64,000 bases of DNA. Origin: Tissierellaceae bacterium (GTDB lineage Bacteria; Bacillota; Clostridia; Tissierellales; Tissierellaceae). The stretch lies in assembly GCA_023229175.1 (NCBI GenBank), contig JALNZV010000001.1:124001-188000 (forward strand). The letters are read 5' to 3'. Each line of letters starts with the position of its first letter. Position 1 is the first letter of the stretch. The position numbers were made by a program, and so were the translations under genes. This document shows, one piece after another, positions 1-8,956 of this stretch. Under the pieces are notes generated by a model that had not been told where the DNA came from, did no database searches, and saw only the letters and a list, made by a program, of their open reading frames with translations.

Positions 1-425
1 TAAATATATTGGGCTCTTTTGTTTTCTAGGATTGTATCCCATACTACCCTATCTATTGGAAATTTAGAATTGATATTGCTATCTTTAAATAGAAACTCTA
101 ATAGCATGGTAATGATTTTAGGTCCAAATCCTTGGTTTTGATAAGAGAAGTCACATATTTTCCACCCAGGGTAGGCTGCTCCATCTCCTTTGATTCTATA
201 ACTTAGCTCGCCTACTGCCTTACCATCAATTTCAATTATACAAAGCTGGCTTAATTTTCCTTCCCAGTTTCTAATATTATCTATGGTTTCTTCCAAAGAT
301 TGTCCCAATCCTTTGGGAAAGCCTGCATGTTCCATAACCCTGCCATCATTCCATCATTTATTTAATTGACTAGCATCATCAATATTAGCACTTCTAATTA
401 TAATCTTATCTTTTTCTATTTTCAT
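1..425 (-). pseudogene. GNAT-family N-acetyltransferase, interrupted by an in-frame UGA and cut by the window edge
   Basis: Translating the minus strand from the ATG at 425, which has a GGAGG at 431-435, gives an open frame to the left edge except for one TGA at 354-356 (codon 24). Sequence on both sides stays in the same frame and reads as one GNAT protein, with the pattern N-K-stop-W-N-D-G-R-V-M-E-H-A-G-F downstream of the stop. RimJ/RimL-like relatives usually carry Trp-Trp-Asn-Asp-Gly here, so a TGG to TGA change is the simplest reading. Restart at the ATG at 335 would lose the first beta strand. The product would acetylate an amine, possibly an antibiotic or a protein N-terminus; the substrate is unknown. 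The 3' end lies outside the window. Confidence 0.75.
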
Positions 426-453
426 ATAATCCTCCAAAATATTTAATTAATCT

Positions 454-474
454 AAAAATGGGCATAAAAATACC
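454..474 (-). terminator. Terminator-like hairpin at the end of the GNAT leader
   Basis: On the minus strand GGTAT-TTTT-ATGCC (474 down to 461) forms a 5-bp stem, followed after one C by ATTTTT (459-454). The stem is weak, but its place just before the ribosome binding site fits a conditional terminator. Confidence 0.4.
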
Positions 475-620
475 GCAGACAAAGTAACCTTACATTTTGG
501 CCACTAGCTACGGAAATAAGCATTAAGTCTTATATTATAAAAGGTTATCTGATAAATGCTAAATGCTAACACAAATAAAGGGTATAGACCCTTGTGGTTA
601 CATTCAGCCCATATTTAGTT

Positions 621-653
621 TTAGACTTCAATCACCATTAAATTAATATTCAT
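621..653 (-). CDS. Leader peptide MNINLMVIEV
   Basis: An 11-codon ORF (10 residues plus TAA) begins with ATG at 653. A GGAG about 8 nt upstream makes it translatable. It sits between the consensus promoter at 699-727 and the competing stem segments of the GNAT leader, where a stalled ribosome could change the pairing. No other function is apparent. Translation is inferred from the ribosome binding site only. Confidence 0.5.
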   Translation of the reverse strand: MNINLMVIEV

Positions 654-698
654 CAAAACCACTCCTTTCATTTACATATTTAATGCTTTTATAATATT

Positions 699-727
699 AG
701 TATAGTATTTTATAAAAATCTTGTCAA
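699..727 (-). promoter_or_regulatory. Sigma-A promoter for the GNAT leader
   Basis: On the minus strand a perfect -35 TTGACA (722-727), a 17-nt spacer and a TATACT -10 (699-704) point toward the leader and GNAT gene. This is one of the strongest promoter matches in the window. Confidence 0.8.
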
Positions 728-810
728 TTCTTTTATTTCTATGATACTATCCATAGTTATAAGAAAATATTTATATATTTCCTAAATTTGTTAAAAACAA
801 GTTCTATCAT

Positions 811-2127
811 TTATTCTAAACTAAAATTTAATCTTTTCCTAATTTCTTTTTCGTATCCGTTATCTGTTGGATTATAATACTTCTTTTCTTCAAAATCATC
901 CGGAAGATATTGCTGTTCGATATACGAGTTCTTGTAATCATGAGGATATTTATAGTTCAATCCGTGACCAAGTTTTTTTGCTCCAGGATATGAACCATCT
1001 CTTAAATGGTTAGGTACCTTCCCAATTTCCATTGTCCTGATATCTTCCAGAGCCTTATCTATTCCCATGTAGCAAGCATTGCTCTTTGGAGCAGTCGCAA
1101 TATATATTGCTGCCTGTGCCAAAGGTATCCTTCCCTCTGGCATACCTATTACGTTCACCGCATTAAAAGCCGAAACGGCAACGTTTAAGGCATTGGGGTC
1201 TGCATTACCTACATCTTCTGAAGCACATATTATTATTCTCCTAGCTATGAATTTTGGATCTTCTCCTGCATTTATCATTTTCGCTAGCCAATATAAGGTA
1301 GCATCGGGATTGGAGCCTCTCATGCTCTTAATAAATGCAGATATTGTATCGTAATGTTCGTCTCCACCTTTATCGTATTTTGCATTTTTAATCTGAATTG
1401 ATGACTTAATTGCATCTAGGTCAATATTTATTAGACCTGTTTCATCAGGCGAAGTTGAAAGAACGCCTATCTCAAGGGAATTGAGAACTGTTCTTCCGTC
1501 CCCTTCTGATATGCTTATTAAATAATCTATGGCCTCTTGGCTAATATTTATATTTAAATTTCCTAGGCCTTTTTCTTTGTTCGCCAAGGAATTATGCACT
1601 AATGTCCTTAGGTTTTCCCTATTTAGGGATTCTAGCTTTAGTACCATAACCCTAGAAAGCAATGCTTTATTTACTTCAAAATATGGGTTTTCAGTGGTGG
1701 CACCTATGAGAATAATAATTCCCCTCTCTACAAATGGCAGCAAGGCATCCTGTTGAGATTTGTTAAATCTGTGAATCTCGTCAATAAATAAAATCGTTCT
1801 TCTGTTATAGAGCTTTAAATTCTCCTCTGCCCTAGACATGACCTCACGAATATCTTTTACTCCCGATGTGACGGCAGATAGCTTTTCAAATATCATATTA
1901 GTACTGTTAGCTATTATCATAGCAAGAGTAGTCTTCCCTGTCCCTGGTGGCCCATAGAATATCATGGATGTAAGTCTATCCGCCTTTATTGACCTATTTA
2001 GAAACATCCCCTCACCTAATAAATGTTCTTGTCCTACAAATTCTCCAATCGTCTCAGGTCTCATTCTATCTGCTAGTGGGGCATTCTTTCTTAATTTTTC
2101 TTCCATATTCATTGTAAACAAATCCAT
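811..2127 (-). CDS. rarA: Replication-associated recombination protein A (AAA+ ATPase, RarA/MgsA)
   Basis: 438 residues, the usual family length. The Walker A motif GPPGTGKTT lies near residue 60 and the Walker B motif FIDEIHRF near residue 113. The AAA+ module is followed by the lid and the C-terminal tetramerisation region with the conserved P-D-A-T-L-Y-W-L-A segment. RarA acts at stalled replication forks with SSB and clamp-loader-like activity, in the cytoplasm. The ATG at 2127 has an AGGTGAT ribosome binding site. The gene stands alone, downstream of the ornithine operon terminator and in the same direction. Identification is by family motifs and is secure; the cellular role is known from E. 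coli and B. subtilis. Confidence 0.95.
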   Translation of the reverse strand: MDLFTMNMEEKLRKNAPLADRMRPETIGEFVGQEHLLGEGMFLNRSIKADRLTSMIFYGPPGTGKTTLAMIIANSTNMIFEKLSAVTSGVKDIREVMSRAEENLKLYNRRTILFIDEIHRFNKSQQDALLPFVERGIIILIGATTENPYFEVNKALLSRVMVLKLESLNRENLRTLVHNSLANKEKGLGNLNINISQEAIDYLISISEGDGRTVLNSLEIGVLSTSPDETGLINIDLDAIKSSIQIKNAKYDKGGDEHYDTISAFIKSMRGSNPDATLYWLAKMINAGEDPKFIARRIIICASEDVGNADPNALNVAVSAFNAVNVIGMPEGRIPLAQAAIYIATAPKSNACYMGIDKALEDIRTMEIGKVPNHLRDGSYPGAKKLGHGLNYKYPHDYKNSYIEQQYLPDDFEEKKYYNPTDNGYEKEIRKRLNFSLE

Positions 2128-2165
2128 TTAATCACCTATATCTTTATTTTGTCCTTGGGTGTGAT

Positions 2166-2194
2166 GAAAAAGAGTTAGAGTAGGCCTCTAACTC
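2166..2194 (-). terminator. Rho-independent terminator of the ornithine operon
   Basis: GAGTTAGAG (2172-2180) pairs with CTCTAACTC (2186-2194) around a 5-nt loop. On the minus strand the hairpin is followed by TTTTT (2167-2171). It overlaps the orr stop codon and closes the ord-to-orr operon. Confidence 0.85.
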
Positions 2195-3254
2195 AATATA
2201 TCAACTCTTTTTCTATATATTCCGAAGTCATAGACCTTAAAATACTTACGTAATGCATCCTAAATTCTACTATATCTCCCACCTTATAATCAATTTTACT
2301 ATTAGTTCCGTCTAATATCAAGTGGTCAGAGCTTCCTCCAAATATAATTATCCCTTCATCTAGTGGATATATGGTATCGAAGTCTATATCTTGTTTACCT
2401 ACAGCACATATCATCCTTTTCCTGACTCCTCTGTCCACAAAAGTTGGCACTTTGCCAAAGGCATCCCTTCCTATTTCTCCTGTTGGTACCGATGGTTTTT
2501 CTTTTACTTCTATGATTTGTACTTGAAGCTTAAACCCGTCATTTCTAGTGCCTTCAAGTTGCTTTCCATAAGCTGCTTCTGTACCCAATATCAAAGACTC
2601 TCCAAGTCTTAAATTATTTACGCTTTCTGGTTTGTAATTTGATAGCAGGTGAATTGAGCTGGAATTCCCGCCTGATAAAATTTCTAATTCAACGTTAAAT
2701 CTATTTTCTATTTCCTTTTTCAATCTAGCCAGTTTTTTCATATGTTCTTTGGTAGGAATTACTCCGCCATAGCAAGTTAGGTTTGTTCCAAGTCCAACTA
2801 GTTTTACTCCTTCAAATTTTATAATCTCTTCTACAGCCACAAATAAATCATTTTCTTCATAGTACCCTTCTCTTAAATCTCCCAAATCTACCATAAGAAC
2901 AATTTTATGTGATCTATCCTTTTTAAGTGCCTCTTCGGACAAGGCCCTAATAGTTTCAATCTCAGAATTAAGGGATATGTCCGCGTATTGAACCACATCT
3001 TCTACTTCTGAAATCATTGGAAGCCTTAACATGATTTTTGGAATATCTAAATCTTTCAGTCTTCTTAGATTCTCAGTTCTCGAATCTGCCAAATACGATA
3101 CGCCGCCATCTATATAGGCCTTGGCAATTTCGGGATTTCCACAAAACACCTTTGTCACTCCTGCTATTTTAATATCCTCTCCTAAGAGTTTTGCTACAGA
3201 TTTTACATTTTCTCTTATGGTTTTTAAATTTACTGTCACCTTAGGATAACCCAT
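2193..3254 (-). CDS. orr: Ornithine racemase (PLP-dependent, alanine racemase N-terminal fold)
   Basis: Interconverts L- and D-ornithine, the entry step that feeds D-ornithine to the aminomutase OraSE. The protein is a fold-III PLP enzyme with the active-site lysine in V-T-K-V-F-C-G near residue 36 and a TIM-barrel-like body ending in a beta domain. Two nearby ATGs exist; the one at 3254 (MGYPKV) is chosen because it lies 7 nt from the GGGGG ribosome binding site, whereas the ATG at 3260 is 1 nt from it. It overlaps the mutL-like gene by 14 nt and is the last gene of the operon. The racemase family includes related amino-acid racemases, but the context strongly favours ornithine. Confidence 0.9.
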   Translation of the reverse strand: MGYPKVTVNLKTIRENVKSVAKLLGEDIKIAGVTKVFCGNPEIAKAYIDGGVSYLADSRTENLRRLKDLDIPKIMLRLPMISEVEDVVQYADISLNSEIETIRALSEEALKKDRSHKIVLMVDLGDLREGYYEENDLFVAVEEIIKFEGVKLVGLGTNLTCYGGVIPTKEHMKKLARLKKEIENRFNVELEILSGGNSSSIHLLSNYKPESVNNLRLGESLILGTEAAYGKQLEGTRNDGFKLQVQIIEVKEKPSVPTGEIGRDAFGKVPTFVDRGVRKRMICAVGKQDIDFDTIYPLDEGIIIFGGSSDHLILDGTNSKIDYKVGDIVEFRMHYVSILRSMTSEYIEKELIY

Positions 3255-4617
3255 TTTCATTCCCCCTAAAGCTATTTTTCATTAATTCCAATGCAAGTTC
3301 AGGATACTTTTTTGACATGACTCCTAAGGAAGCCATTATATAGTGATTGTCAATTAAAATTTCCACATCTGCTTTTGGAAGCAATTCATATCCCTTATTG
3401 CTCATTGGAATTTGCTCTATAATTTCTCTTTTGTTTGGCAATCTACTTAAGGCACCGCCTGTACCTATTATATGCTTAACCTTTGTCAAATCCTTGCCTT
3501 CTGCTATGGTCTTTTTGCCACTAGGACCATATAAATCCTTCAGCCTACCGACATGCCTTTTAATTGCTGTTATGGTAGCTTCTAATGTTAAACTTTCAAC
3601 AAATTTGACCTCTAGTTCTGTTTCAGGTATTGGCTTGTGATTGGCTATTAAATCTTCCAATTGCTCCTTTGCGATATTTAACTTTGTACTTAGATTTTCT
3701 CTGCCTACTAACTCTACTATATTTTTCATATTTACAAATACACCTAAATCGCCTTCAACGGTCCTCTTGGATTTAGGTTCTGGATTTATTAGTATCCTCG
3801 ATATTTCATCACTATCCTCTGCTACAGAGTGAATATCTGTAGTGGCCCCCCCAACGTCAATGGTGATTAAATCCCCTAATTCCTGATACAACAACTCAGA
3901 GGCCTCCAATACTGCCCCTGGAGTTGGCATTATGTGCCCAGTAACTAAGTCCCTTATTTTTTCCATACCTGGAGCGTGAATTATATGTTTTTCAAATACA
4001 TCCTGTATTACTTTTCTCGTTGGCTCAATATTTAGTTCGTCAATTCTAGGATATACATTGTCGACTATATATAACTCGGCATTTAAATCTTTAAATATAT
4101 CTCTAATGTCCTCGTGATTTTCTATATTGCCAGCATAGATAACTGGAATATCCATAGTCATTTCTGCAATTAATTCTGCATTGTGGAGGGCAGTATCTCT
4201 TTCCCCATAATCAACTCCACCGGCGATTAGTATAATATTTGGCCTTGCTTCTTCAATTTTCCTTAAATCAGATTTGCGTAATTTTCCCGCGGTAATTAAT
4301 TTAATATTGGCACCTGCTCCTAGAGCTGCTTCTTTTGCAGCCTTTACAGTCATATCGTAGACTAATCCATGAACTGTCATCCTTAGGCCTCCAGCTGCCG
4401 AGCTAGTGGCTACTAACTCTTTAAATTCAATAGAAGAGCTGAGTTTGTTACTCAAGTCGTCTATGGCTCCCTTAAGGCCAATATTTACATCACCCTCCAA
4501 CACAGTTGTGGCAAATTGACCCTGCCCTATGAATTTAGGGCAGGAGTCAAAACCATCGAATCCATTGACTACTGTTGTAGTACTACCAATCTCTGCAACT
4601 AATAAATCAATTTTCAT
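3241..4617 (-). CDS. MutL/GlmL-family ATPase accompanying D-ornithine aminomutase
   Basis: 458 residues of the MutL family (glutamate mutase MutL/GlmL; not the mismatch-repair MutL). It has the ASKHA-type nucleotide-binding pattern: a phosphate loop A-E-I-G-S-T-T-T near residue 8, a D-V-G-G-A-T-T-D-I motif in the middle, and G-T-G-G-A near the C-terminal third. Relatives lie beside B12-dependent mutases and are thought to reactivate or chaperone them by exchanging damaged cobalamin; that role is inferred. The ATG overlaps the end of oraE and the stop overlaps orr, so it is translationally coupled to both. Its position directly behind oraE supports service to OraSE. Confidence 0.85.
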   Translation of the reverse strand: MKIDLLVAEIGSTTTVVNGFDGFDSCPKFIGQGQFATTVLEGDVNIGLKGAIDDLSNKLSSSIEFKELVATSSAAGGLRMTVHGLVYDMTVKAAKEAALGAGANIKLITAGKLRKSDLRKIEEARPNIILIAGGVDYGERDTALHNAELIAEMTMDIPVIYAGNIENHEDIRDIFKDLNAELYIVDNVYPRIDELNIEPTRKVIQDVFEKHIIHAPGMEKIRDLVTGHIMPTPGAVLEASELLYQELGDLITIDVGGATTDIHSVAEDSDEISRILINPEPKSKRTVEGDLGVFVNMKNIVELVGRENLSTKLNIAKEQLEDLIANHKPIPETELEVKFVESLTLEATITAIKRHVGRLKDLYGPSGKKTIAEGKDLTKVKHIIGTGGALSRLPNKREIIEQIPMSNKGYELLPKADVEILIDNHYIMASLGVMSKKYPELALELMKNSFRGNENGLS

Positions 4618-6823
4618 TTGTCATCTCTCTTCTTTTTTCAACTAAAAATGTGGCAACATGGTCTCCCTTTGTACCTCTACCAAATCCAGCATCCATTCCG
4701 GCTTCAGCGGCTAATTTATTTGATACTTGGGTACCACCTGCTATTAATATAATATTGTCCCTGATACCTTTTTCGATGCAAAGTTCGTGTAGTTTTTTCA
4801 TATTTTTATAGTGAATATCGTCATGGGATATAATAGTGGAGGTCAATATGGCATCGGCATTTAATTCTATGGCTGCATCCACTAATTTTTCTATAGATAT
4901 TGAGGTCCCTAAAATGTGACATTCAATCCCAAATCTTTCTATACCCCCATGTTTTATATCTATTATTTCTCTTAATCCTACAGAATGCTCGTCTTCACCT
5001 ACAGTAGCTGCTACTATTTTCATTGGTTTATTTTCTATATCTTCTCTTATTTCCTCTTCGGTCAAAATCTTTGGCTTCGGAGGTATTACTAATTCGTCTA
5101 GATCTATATTAAATGTCACTTTGCCTTTTAGTTCGACCCTAGTGCCTTCTGCTTCTTGCATGATTTCTTTGTGGATTACTTCTACATCTTCTAAGCCCAT
5201 TTTTTTGCCCACTTCTATGGCTGCAAATTCAGCTGTCCTCTCATCTGTCGGTAAAAATAGCGTTGTCAGTACTACACCATCGCCAAGCCATTCCATTTCA
5301 GGTTTGATTTTTGATGTAGTCCTAAGTTCTTTTACCTCTTCCAACCTTACATTTACATTGTCGTTTTCATCTAATTCATCTATAAATATTATTTTTTCTG
5401 GTTTCTCTAAGGTGGAGCCTCCAATTAAAGCAGATGGGTCATGGATCAGGCCCTCATCGTACTGTGCCACATTGTTGTAACCAAAGTGTGCAGTCACAGG
5501 TGCCATATAATCTTCATCTCTCTCAAATATGGTCCCTTCTCCAACTCCGCCGTCTATTTTCCTAACAATGCCATCCCCGTTTCTTTCAGGATAATTGCCT
5601 GAATCCACAAAAAATCCCTGCTCAACAGCATTGAAATATCCCCCAACTTCGAGAATTTCCTCCATAAATAGTATAGCTCTTTCCTTAAGTTCCCTTACTT
5701 TGTCTGCTAATTCTTTTCCATCTCTTTTAACTTCTACCATCGTGCCTAAACCGTCCATGCCTGAGAATGCTTGCTTGGCAGTATCTACTGCTTCTATATT
5801 ATATATATGCCAAGGAACATTTCTTCCCTCGTCCGGTGTAATTGTTGATTGAATATCCGCTCTAGTTAATTGAGAAATCAACAGATTTAGCACATGGGTA
5901 ACTGTAGCTTCTCTTGTAGAAGACTCCATATACTTTGTATTCATTTGTGCCCTCATTTTATATTCGTCAAATAGTTCCCTTAGGGCCACAGCATACGGTA
6001 AGTCTAACCTCATACAAGGTGCTGGCGGTGCCGTTGGTGGCACAGTTGATAGACATACATTCTCTTTTTTCATACCTATTTTTACTGAGAATATGGAGTT
6101 AATAGCGTGTTGTACCATTAGCTCAGGCATTACCTTCCAAGCTTCTCTTGCAGTTGCATTGGCGTTGTGGGCACCGTCTATTTGTGCAATATCTGCCCAT
6201 GTCATTACCTTTTTAGCTTCTGCAGCATCCACGAAAGAACGAATCATATTAATATTTCTATATAGCACGTTGTATTGAGGGTCTTGGTGAGCTCCGTTTA
6301 CTCCTTCTTCCGCAAACATTACGGCAATCTCTGGTCCTGCCACCCCTGATACATAGGAATGATAATTTATTGGCCTGCCTACTTCGTCCTCGATGAAGTC
6401 TAAGGCCTTTCTTTGAGCCCTAACCTGTTTTCTAGAAATAGGTATGCCACCTACACCCTGAGGGGTACCTTCTATAAGGCTTTCAAAGTGTGATTGTCCT
6501 GCTGTCCTAATGACCATAATGTGGTCAGCTCCATGCCAAGCAGCCATTCTCATGCGTCTAATATCGTCCTCAAATCTACCGGAAGCAATTTCAGTAGTTA
6601 TGACTGGCCCTGGTTGGGGATCGATGTTTTCAAAATATTTTGCTGCTGGTAGAGGTTGGCTACTTTTTAATGATTGGGATGTATCATAATATTCGAATTT
6701 TCCAATGCTGCGATTCTCTCCAGTTCCCTCTCTCCAATGCCATCCTCTTCTTCTAGGTCTGTATTTATCTATGTCTTTTAATATGTTGTCTATGTTTAAC
6801 TTTTCATTGGGCTTTAATTCCAT
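4607..6823 (-). CDS. oraE: D-ornithine 4,5-aminomutase, large E subunit
   Basis: Carries out the adenosylcobalamin- and PLP-dependent 1,2-shift of the terminal amino group, D-ornithine to (2R,4S)-2,4-diaminopentanoate, together with OraS. 738 residues. An N-terminal TIM-barrel-like catalytic part is followed by a C-terminal Rossmann B12-binding domain with D-x-H-x-x-G (DEHSVG, His about residue 613) and the Gly-rich I-A-G-G-T-Q. A lysine 11 residues after that histidine (about residue 624, in I-D-I-K-H-G-G) matches the PLP-binding lysine known in the C. sticklandii enzyme. The ATG overlaps the oraS stop as TAATG behind GGAGGTG. All catalytic landmarks are present. Confidence 0.96.
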   Translation of the reverse strand: MELKPNEKLNIDNILKDIDKYRPRRRGWHWREGTGENRSIGKFEYYDTSQSLKSSQPLPAAKYFENIDPQPGPVITTEIASGRFEDDIRRMRMAAWHGADHIMVIRTAGQSHFESLIEGTPQGVGGIPISRKQVRAQRKALDFIEDEVGRPINYHSYVSGVAGPEIAVMFAEEGVNGAHQDPQYNVLYRNINMIRSFVDAAEAKKVMTWADIAQIDGAHNANATAREAWKVMPELMVQHAINSIFSVKIGMKKENVCLSTVPPTAPPAPCMRLDLPYAVALRELFDEYKMRAQMNTKYMESSTREATVTHVLNLLISQLTRADIQSTITPDEGRNVPWHIYNIEAVDTAKQAFSGMDGLGTMVEVKRDGKELADKVRELKERAILFMEEILEVGGYFNAVEQGFFVDSGNYPERNGDGIVRKIDGGVGEGTIFERDEDYMAPVTAHFGYNNVAQYDEGLIHDPSALIGGSTLEKPEKIIFIDELDENDNVNVRLEEVKELRTTSKIKPEMEWLGDGVVLTTLFLPTDERTAEFAAIEVGKKMGLEDVEVIHKEIMQEAEGTRVELKGKVTFNIDLDELVIPPKPKILTEEEIREDIENKPMKIVAATVGEDEHSVGLREIIDIKHGGIERFGIECHILGTSISIEKLVDAAIELNADAILTSTIISHDDIHYKNMKKLHELCIEKGIRDNIILIAGGTQVSNKLAAEAGMDAGFGRGTKGDHVATFLVEKRREMTNEN

Positions 6824-7188
6824 TAGTAGGCACCTCCCTTAAATATGGCAACTAGGTCATCCCACATTTCACCCTCTATTAGCTTTAATCCTACCTCTCT
6901 GATTTCCATTTCCTTTTCCTTAGCTAATCTATATACTAAATGGCCTGCACCTTTGCCCATGAGTCCTCTATCGATAACTCCATCCACTATGGTTTTTGCT
7001 TCAATACTTGAGAACCCCATTCTTAATAGTACTGACCTTTCAATGGATGGAGAAGTATTTTTATAGGCTAATTCTACAATAGGATCTACTATATTGCTGG
7101 CAAGTTCCCAAAATTTTTGCTCTAATTCTTCTTCTGTCAGATTAGCCAAATGTTTTCTTCTATTTTGAAAATCATCTGTTCTTTTCAT
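6823..7188 (-). CDS. oraS: D-ornithine 4,5-aminomutase, small S subunit
   Basis: 121 residues, the expected size for the small helical subunit that completes the alpha2beta2 OraSE enzyme. It contains no cofactor motif of its own. The central region I-V-D-G-V-I-D-R-G-L-M-G-K-G-A-G-H matches what I know of OraS. It has a strong GGAGG ribosome binding site and is coupled by a 1-nt overlap to oraE. Identification rests on size, position and family resemblance together. Confidence 0.93.
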   Translation of the reverse strand: MKRTDDFQNRRKHLANLTEEELEQKFWELASNIVDPIVELAYKNTSPSIERSVLLRMGFSSIEAKTIVDGVIDRGLMGKGAGHLVYRLAKEKEMEIREVGLKLIEGEMWDDLVAIFKGGAY

Positions 7189-7199
7189 GTTCTACCTCC

Positions 7200-8627
7200 T
7201 TAATATCCTACACCTAATTCATCTAAGACTCCTTTGACAAAATCCATGTTTGATTTAGTGTCTTGGACTAAGAATTCCAAATCTTCCCCTGTGACCTTAG
7301 CTACCTTAGCATTCTCCACAGCATTCCTTATAAAGGATCTTCTTGTTTTATTTAAATCTAAATCATTGATTTTTATAAAGGATGGATCTTTTGGCAACAC
7401 GATATTTTTTCCTGGTACTTCATCATCTGGGTCCCCTATTATTATTTCTATGCTATTTTCCCTAGCAAAAGTAAGCTGTGGGTTTATATGTTTTCCAGCT
7501 CCTGTGTATTCAGTTTCTTGTACAACAATAATCTCATCCTTATCCATTTCTTGCGATAGCTTAAATGCAGCAGCCAAAGATGTATTCCCAGCGGGACCTC
7601 TCTCTAATCCCTCTATCTGAGCCAACAATTCCGTCATATAGAAAACTACCCCTTGATTAAATGTTACATATCTATCCATATACCTAAGGGGTCTTGCTGC
7701 CGATCTCGGTACATCAGACCTATCAGGCCAAGTGGAAAATGGAATTCCAAATCCAGTATGACCAGTAGTAAAGGATTTCCTGTTAAATTGAGTATCAGAT
7801 GCCATGTGAAGCCCCTGTAGGCTTACACTAGCTCCTATTATCTCTGTATCTAATGCTCCTGCTTTTATTAACCCTCTAGCAGTACCTGTTAAATTGCCGC
7901 CACCAGCATTGGTAATGACAACGGCATCTGGATTTTTCCCTTCTCTTTCCATAAATTGTTTAGATATTTCATATCCCAAAGTTTCTACTCCTGCAATTCC
8001 AAAAGGCGAATACAATGAAGCGTTAAAATATCCAGTTTCCTCCAGTAATACTAAGAAAGTATAGAACAGTTCTGGCCCTACAGTAAGCTGTACAACTTCT
8101 GCTCCGTAAGCTTCACAGGCCCTAGCCTTTTCAATAATTTCAGGTTGGCCCTTACCTTTAGAGTCGTAGCATTCTTGGACTATTATGCATTTTAACCCTT
8201 GCATTGCTGCCTGAGATGCCACTGCTGCCCCATAGTTACCAGATGTAGCAGCAATTACGCCTTTATATCCAAGTTTCTTAGCATGGTAACAGGCTGTTGC
8301 TGCTCTTCTAGCCTTAAAACTACCAGATGGATTGCTTGCCTCGTCCTTAATAAATATTCTAGCACCTTTGCCTTCTGGAGCAAATTTCCTAGCTAATTTA
8401 GTTAAGTTTTTAAGCTCCAATAAAGGTGTGTTTCCAACGCCTGTTCTACCTTGGATTTCTTCAATTTCTTCCAATGTATAACCTGTTTCCTCCATCATTC
8501 TTTCATAATCAAAGGCTATACTGCCAGATTCAAAAATTTCATAATCTATGCCTACAGCCTCTTTCATTATTTCTCCCCTTCTAGCCATGACAGCATCGTA
8601 ATTCATATCTTTAATCATTGTTTTCAC
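7200..8627 (-). CDS. ortB: 2-amino-4-oxopentanoate thiolase, beta subunit (PLP-dependent)
   Basis: 475 residues of the fold-II PLP family, resembling threonine synthase. The PLP lysine lies in S-N-P-S-G-S-F-K-A-R-R-A, and the phosphate-binding glycine loop is N-A-G-G-G-N-L-T-G. With OrtA it cleaves 2-amino-4-oxopentanoate with CoA to acetyl-CoA and alanine, the last step of the ornithine pathway and the step that conserves energy as a thioester. The frame starts at GTG 8627 and overlaps ortA by 17 nt. The ATG at 8618 is an alternative, because the AGAGG upstream is close to the GTG and rather far from the ATG. Confidence 0.94.
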   Translation of the reverse strand: MKTMIKDMNYDAVMARRGEIMKEAVGIDYEIFESGSIAFDYERMMEETGYTLEEIEEIQGRTGVGNTPLLELKNLTKLARKFAPEGKGARIFIKDEASNPSGSFKARRAATACYHAKKLGYKGVIAATSGNYGAAVASQAAMQGLKCIIVQECYDSKGKGQPEIIEKARACEAYGAEVVQLTVGPELFYTFLVLLEETGYFNASLYSPFGIAGVETLGYEISKQFMEREGKNPDAVVITNAGGGNLTGTARGLIKAGALDTEIIGASVSLQGLHMASDTQFNRKSFTTGHTGFGIPFSTWPDRSDVPRSAARPLRYMDRYVTFNQGVVFYMTELLAQIEGLERGPAGNTSLAAAFKLSQEMDKDEIIVVQETEYTGAGKHINPQLTFARENSIEIIIGDPDDEVPGKNIVLPKDPSFIKINDLDLNKTRRSFIRNAVENAKVAKVTGEDLEFLVQDTKSNMDFVKGVLDELGVGY

Positions 8628-8925
8628 CGTCCTCTGCTAATATTTCCTTCGCTTGACGACCGATATACAGCAATTCGGGTACTGATTTTCCAAAATCATG
8701 CTTATAGTAGGGATTTACTTCAATTAATGTACCTTCAATTGTCCTTCCTATATACGTTTCCACCTTTACCTTGTCTCCAAAATTTGCACTCTCGTCTAAC
8801 AGAAATCCTTTATCCCACATTTCCAAAGGTACTTTTTGAGTATCCTCTGGAATATTAGTAGCCCTTTGTCCTACTTCTAAAACAATATTGTGAATTCTAA
8901 CCCAATCTCCGCGTTTTGCGTCCAT
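8611..8925 (-). CDS. ortA: 2-amino-4-oxopentanoate thiolase, alpha subunit
   Basis: 104 residues, a small beta-rich protein with an early stretch W-V-R-I-H-N-I-V-L and R-A-x-N-I-P-E-D-T. It matches the short OrtA partner that OrtB needs for thiolase activity. No cofactor-binding motif is visible, as expected. It lies between ord and ortB, in the order known from ornithine-degrading clostridia. The stop lies inside the start region of ortB, so the two subunits are coupled in translation. Confidence 0.92.
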   Translation of the reverse strand: MDAKRGDWVRIHNIVLEVGQRATNIPEDTQKVPLEMWDKGFLLDESANFGDKVKVETYIGRTIEGTLIEVNPYYKHDFGKSVPELLYIGRQAKEILAEDGENND

Positions 8926-8956
8926 TGTAATCCCACCTTTCTACTAATCATAGCCA

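Larger units (their letters stand above)
426..692 (-). promoter_or_regulatory. Putative attenuator leader of the GNAT gene
   Basis: About 265 nt separate the promoter from the GNAT start. On the minus strand the leader contains a short ORF (621-653), a hairpin at 578-593 (AAGGGT/ACCCTT, loop ATAG) and three mutually exclusive segments: GTAACC at 596-601, TAACCTT at 541-547 and AAGGTTAC at 484-491. The third can pair with either of the other two. A short GC-containing hairpin and T-run follow at 454-474. This layout is typical of ribosome-mediated attenuation in front of antibiotic-resistance genes. The T-box consensus AGGGTGGNACCGCG is absent. The regulatory role is inferred. Confidence 0.55.

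Noticed and set aside
484..600. Possible T-box riboswitch in the GNAT leader
   Set aside because: The conserved T-box sequence and a specifier loop are absent; a leader-peptide attenuator fits better.
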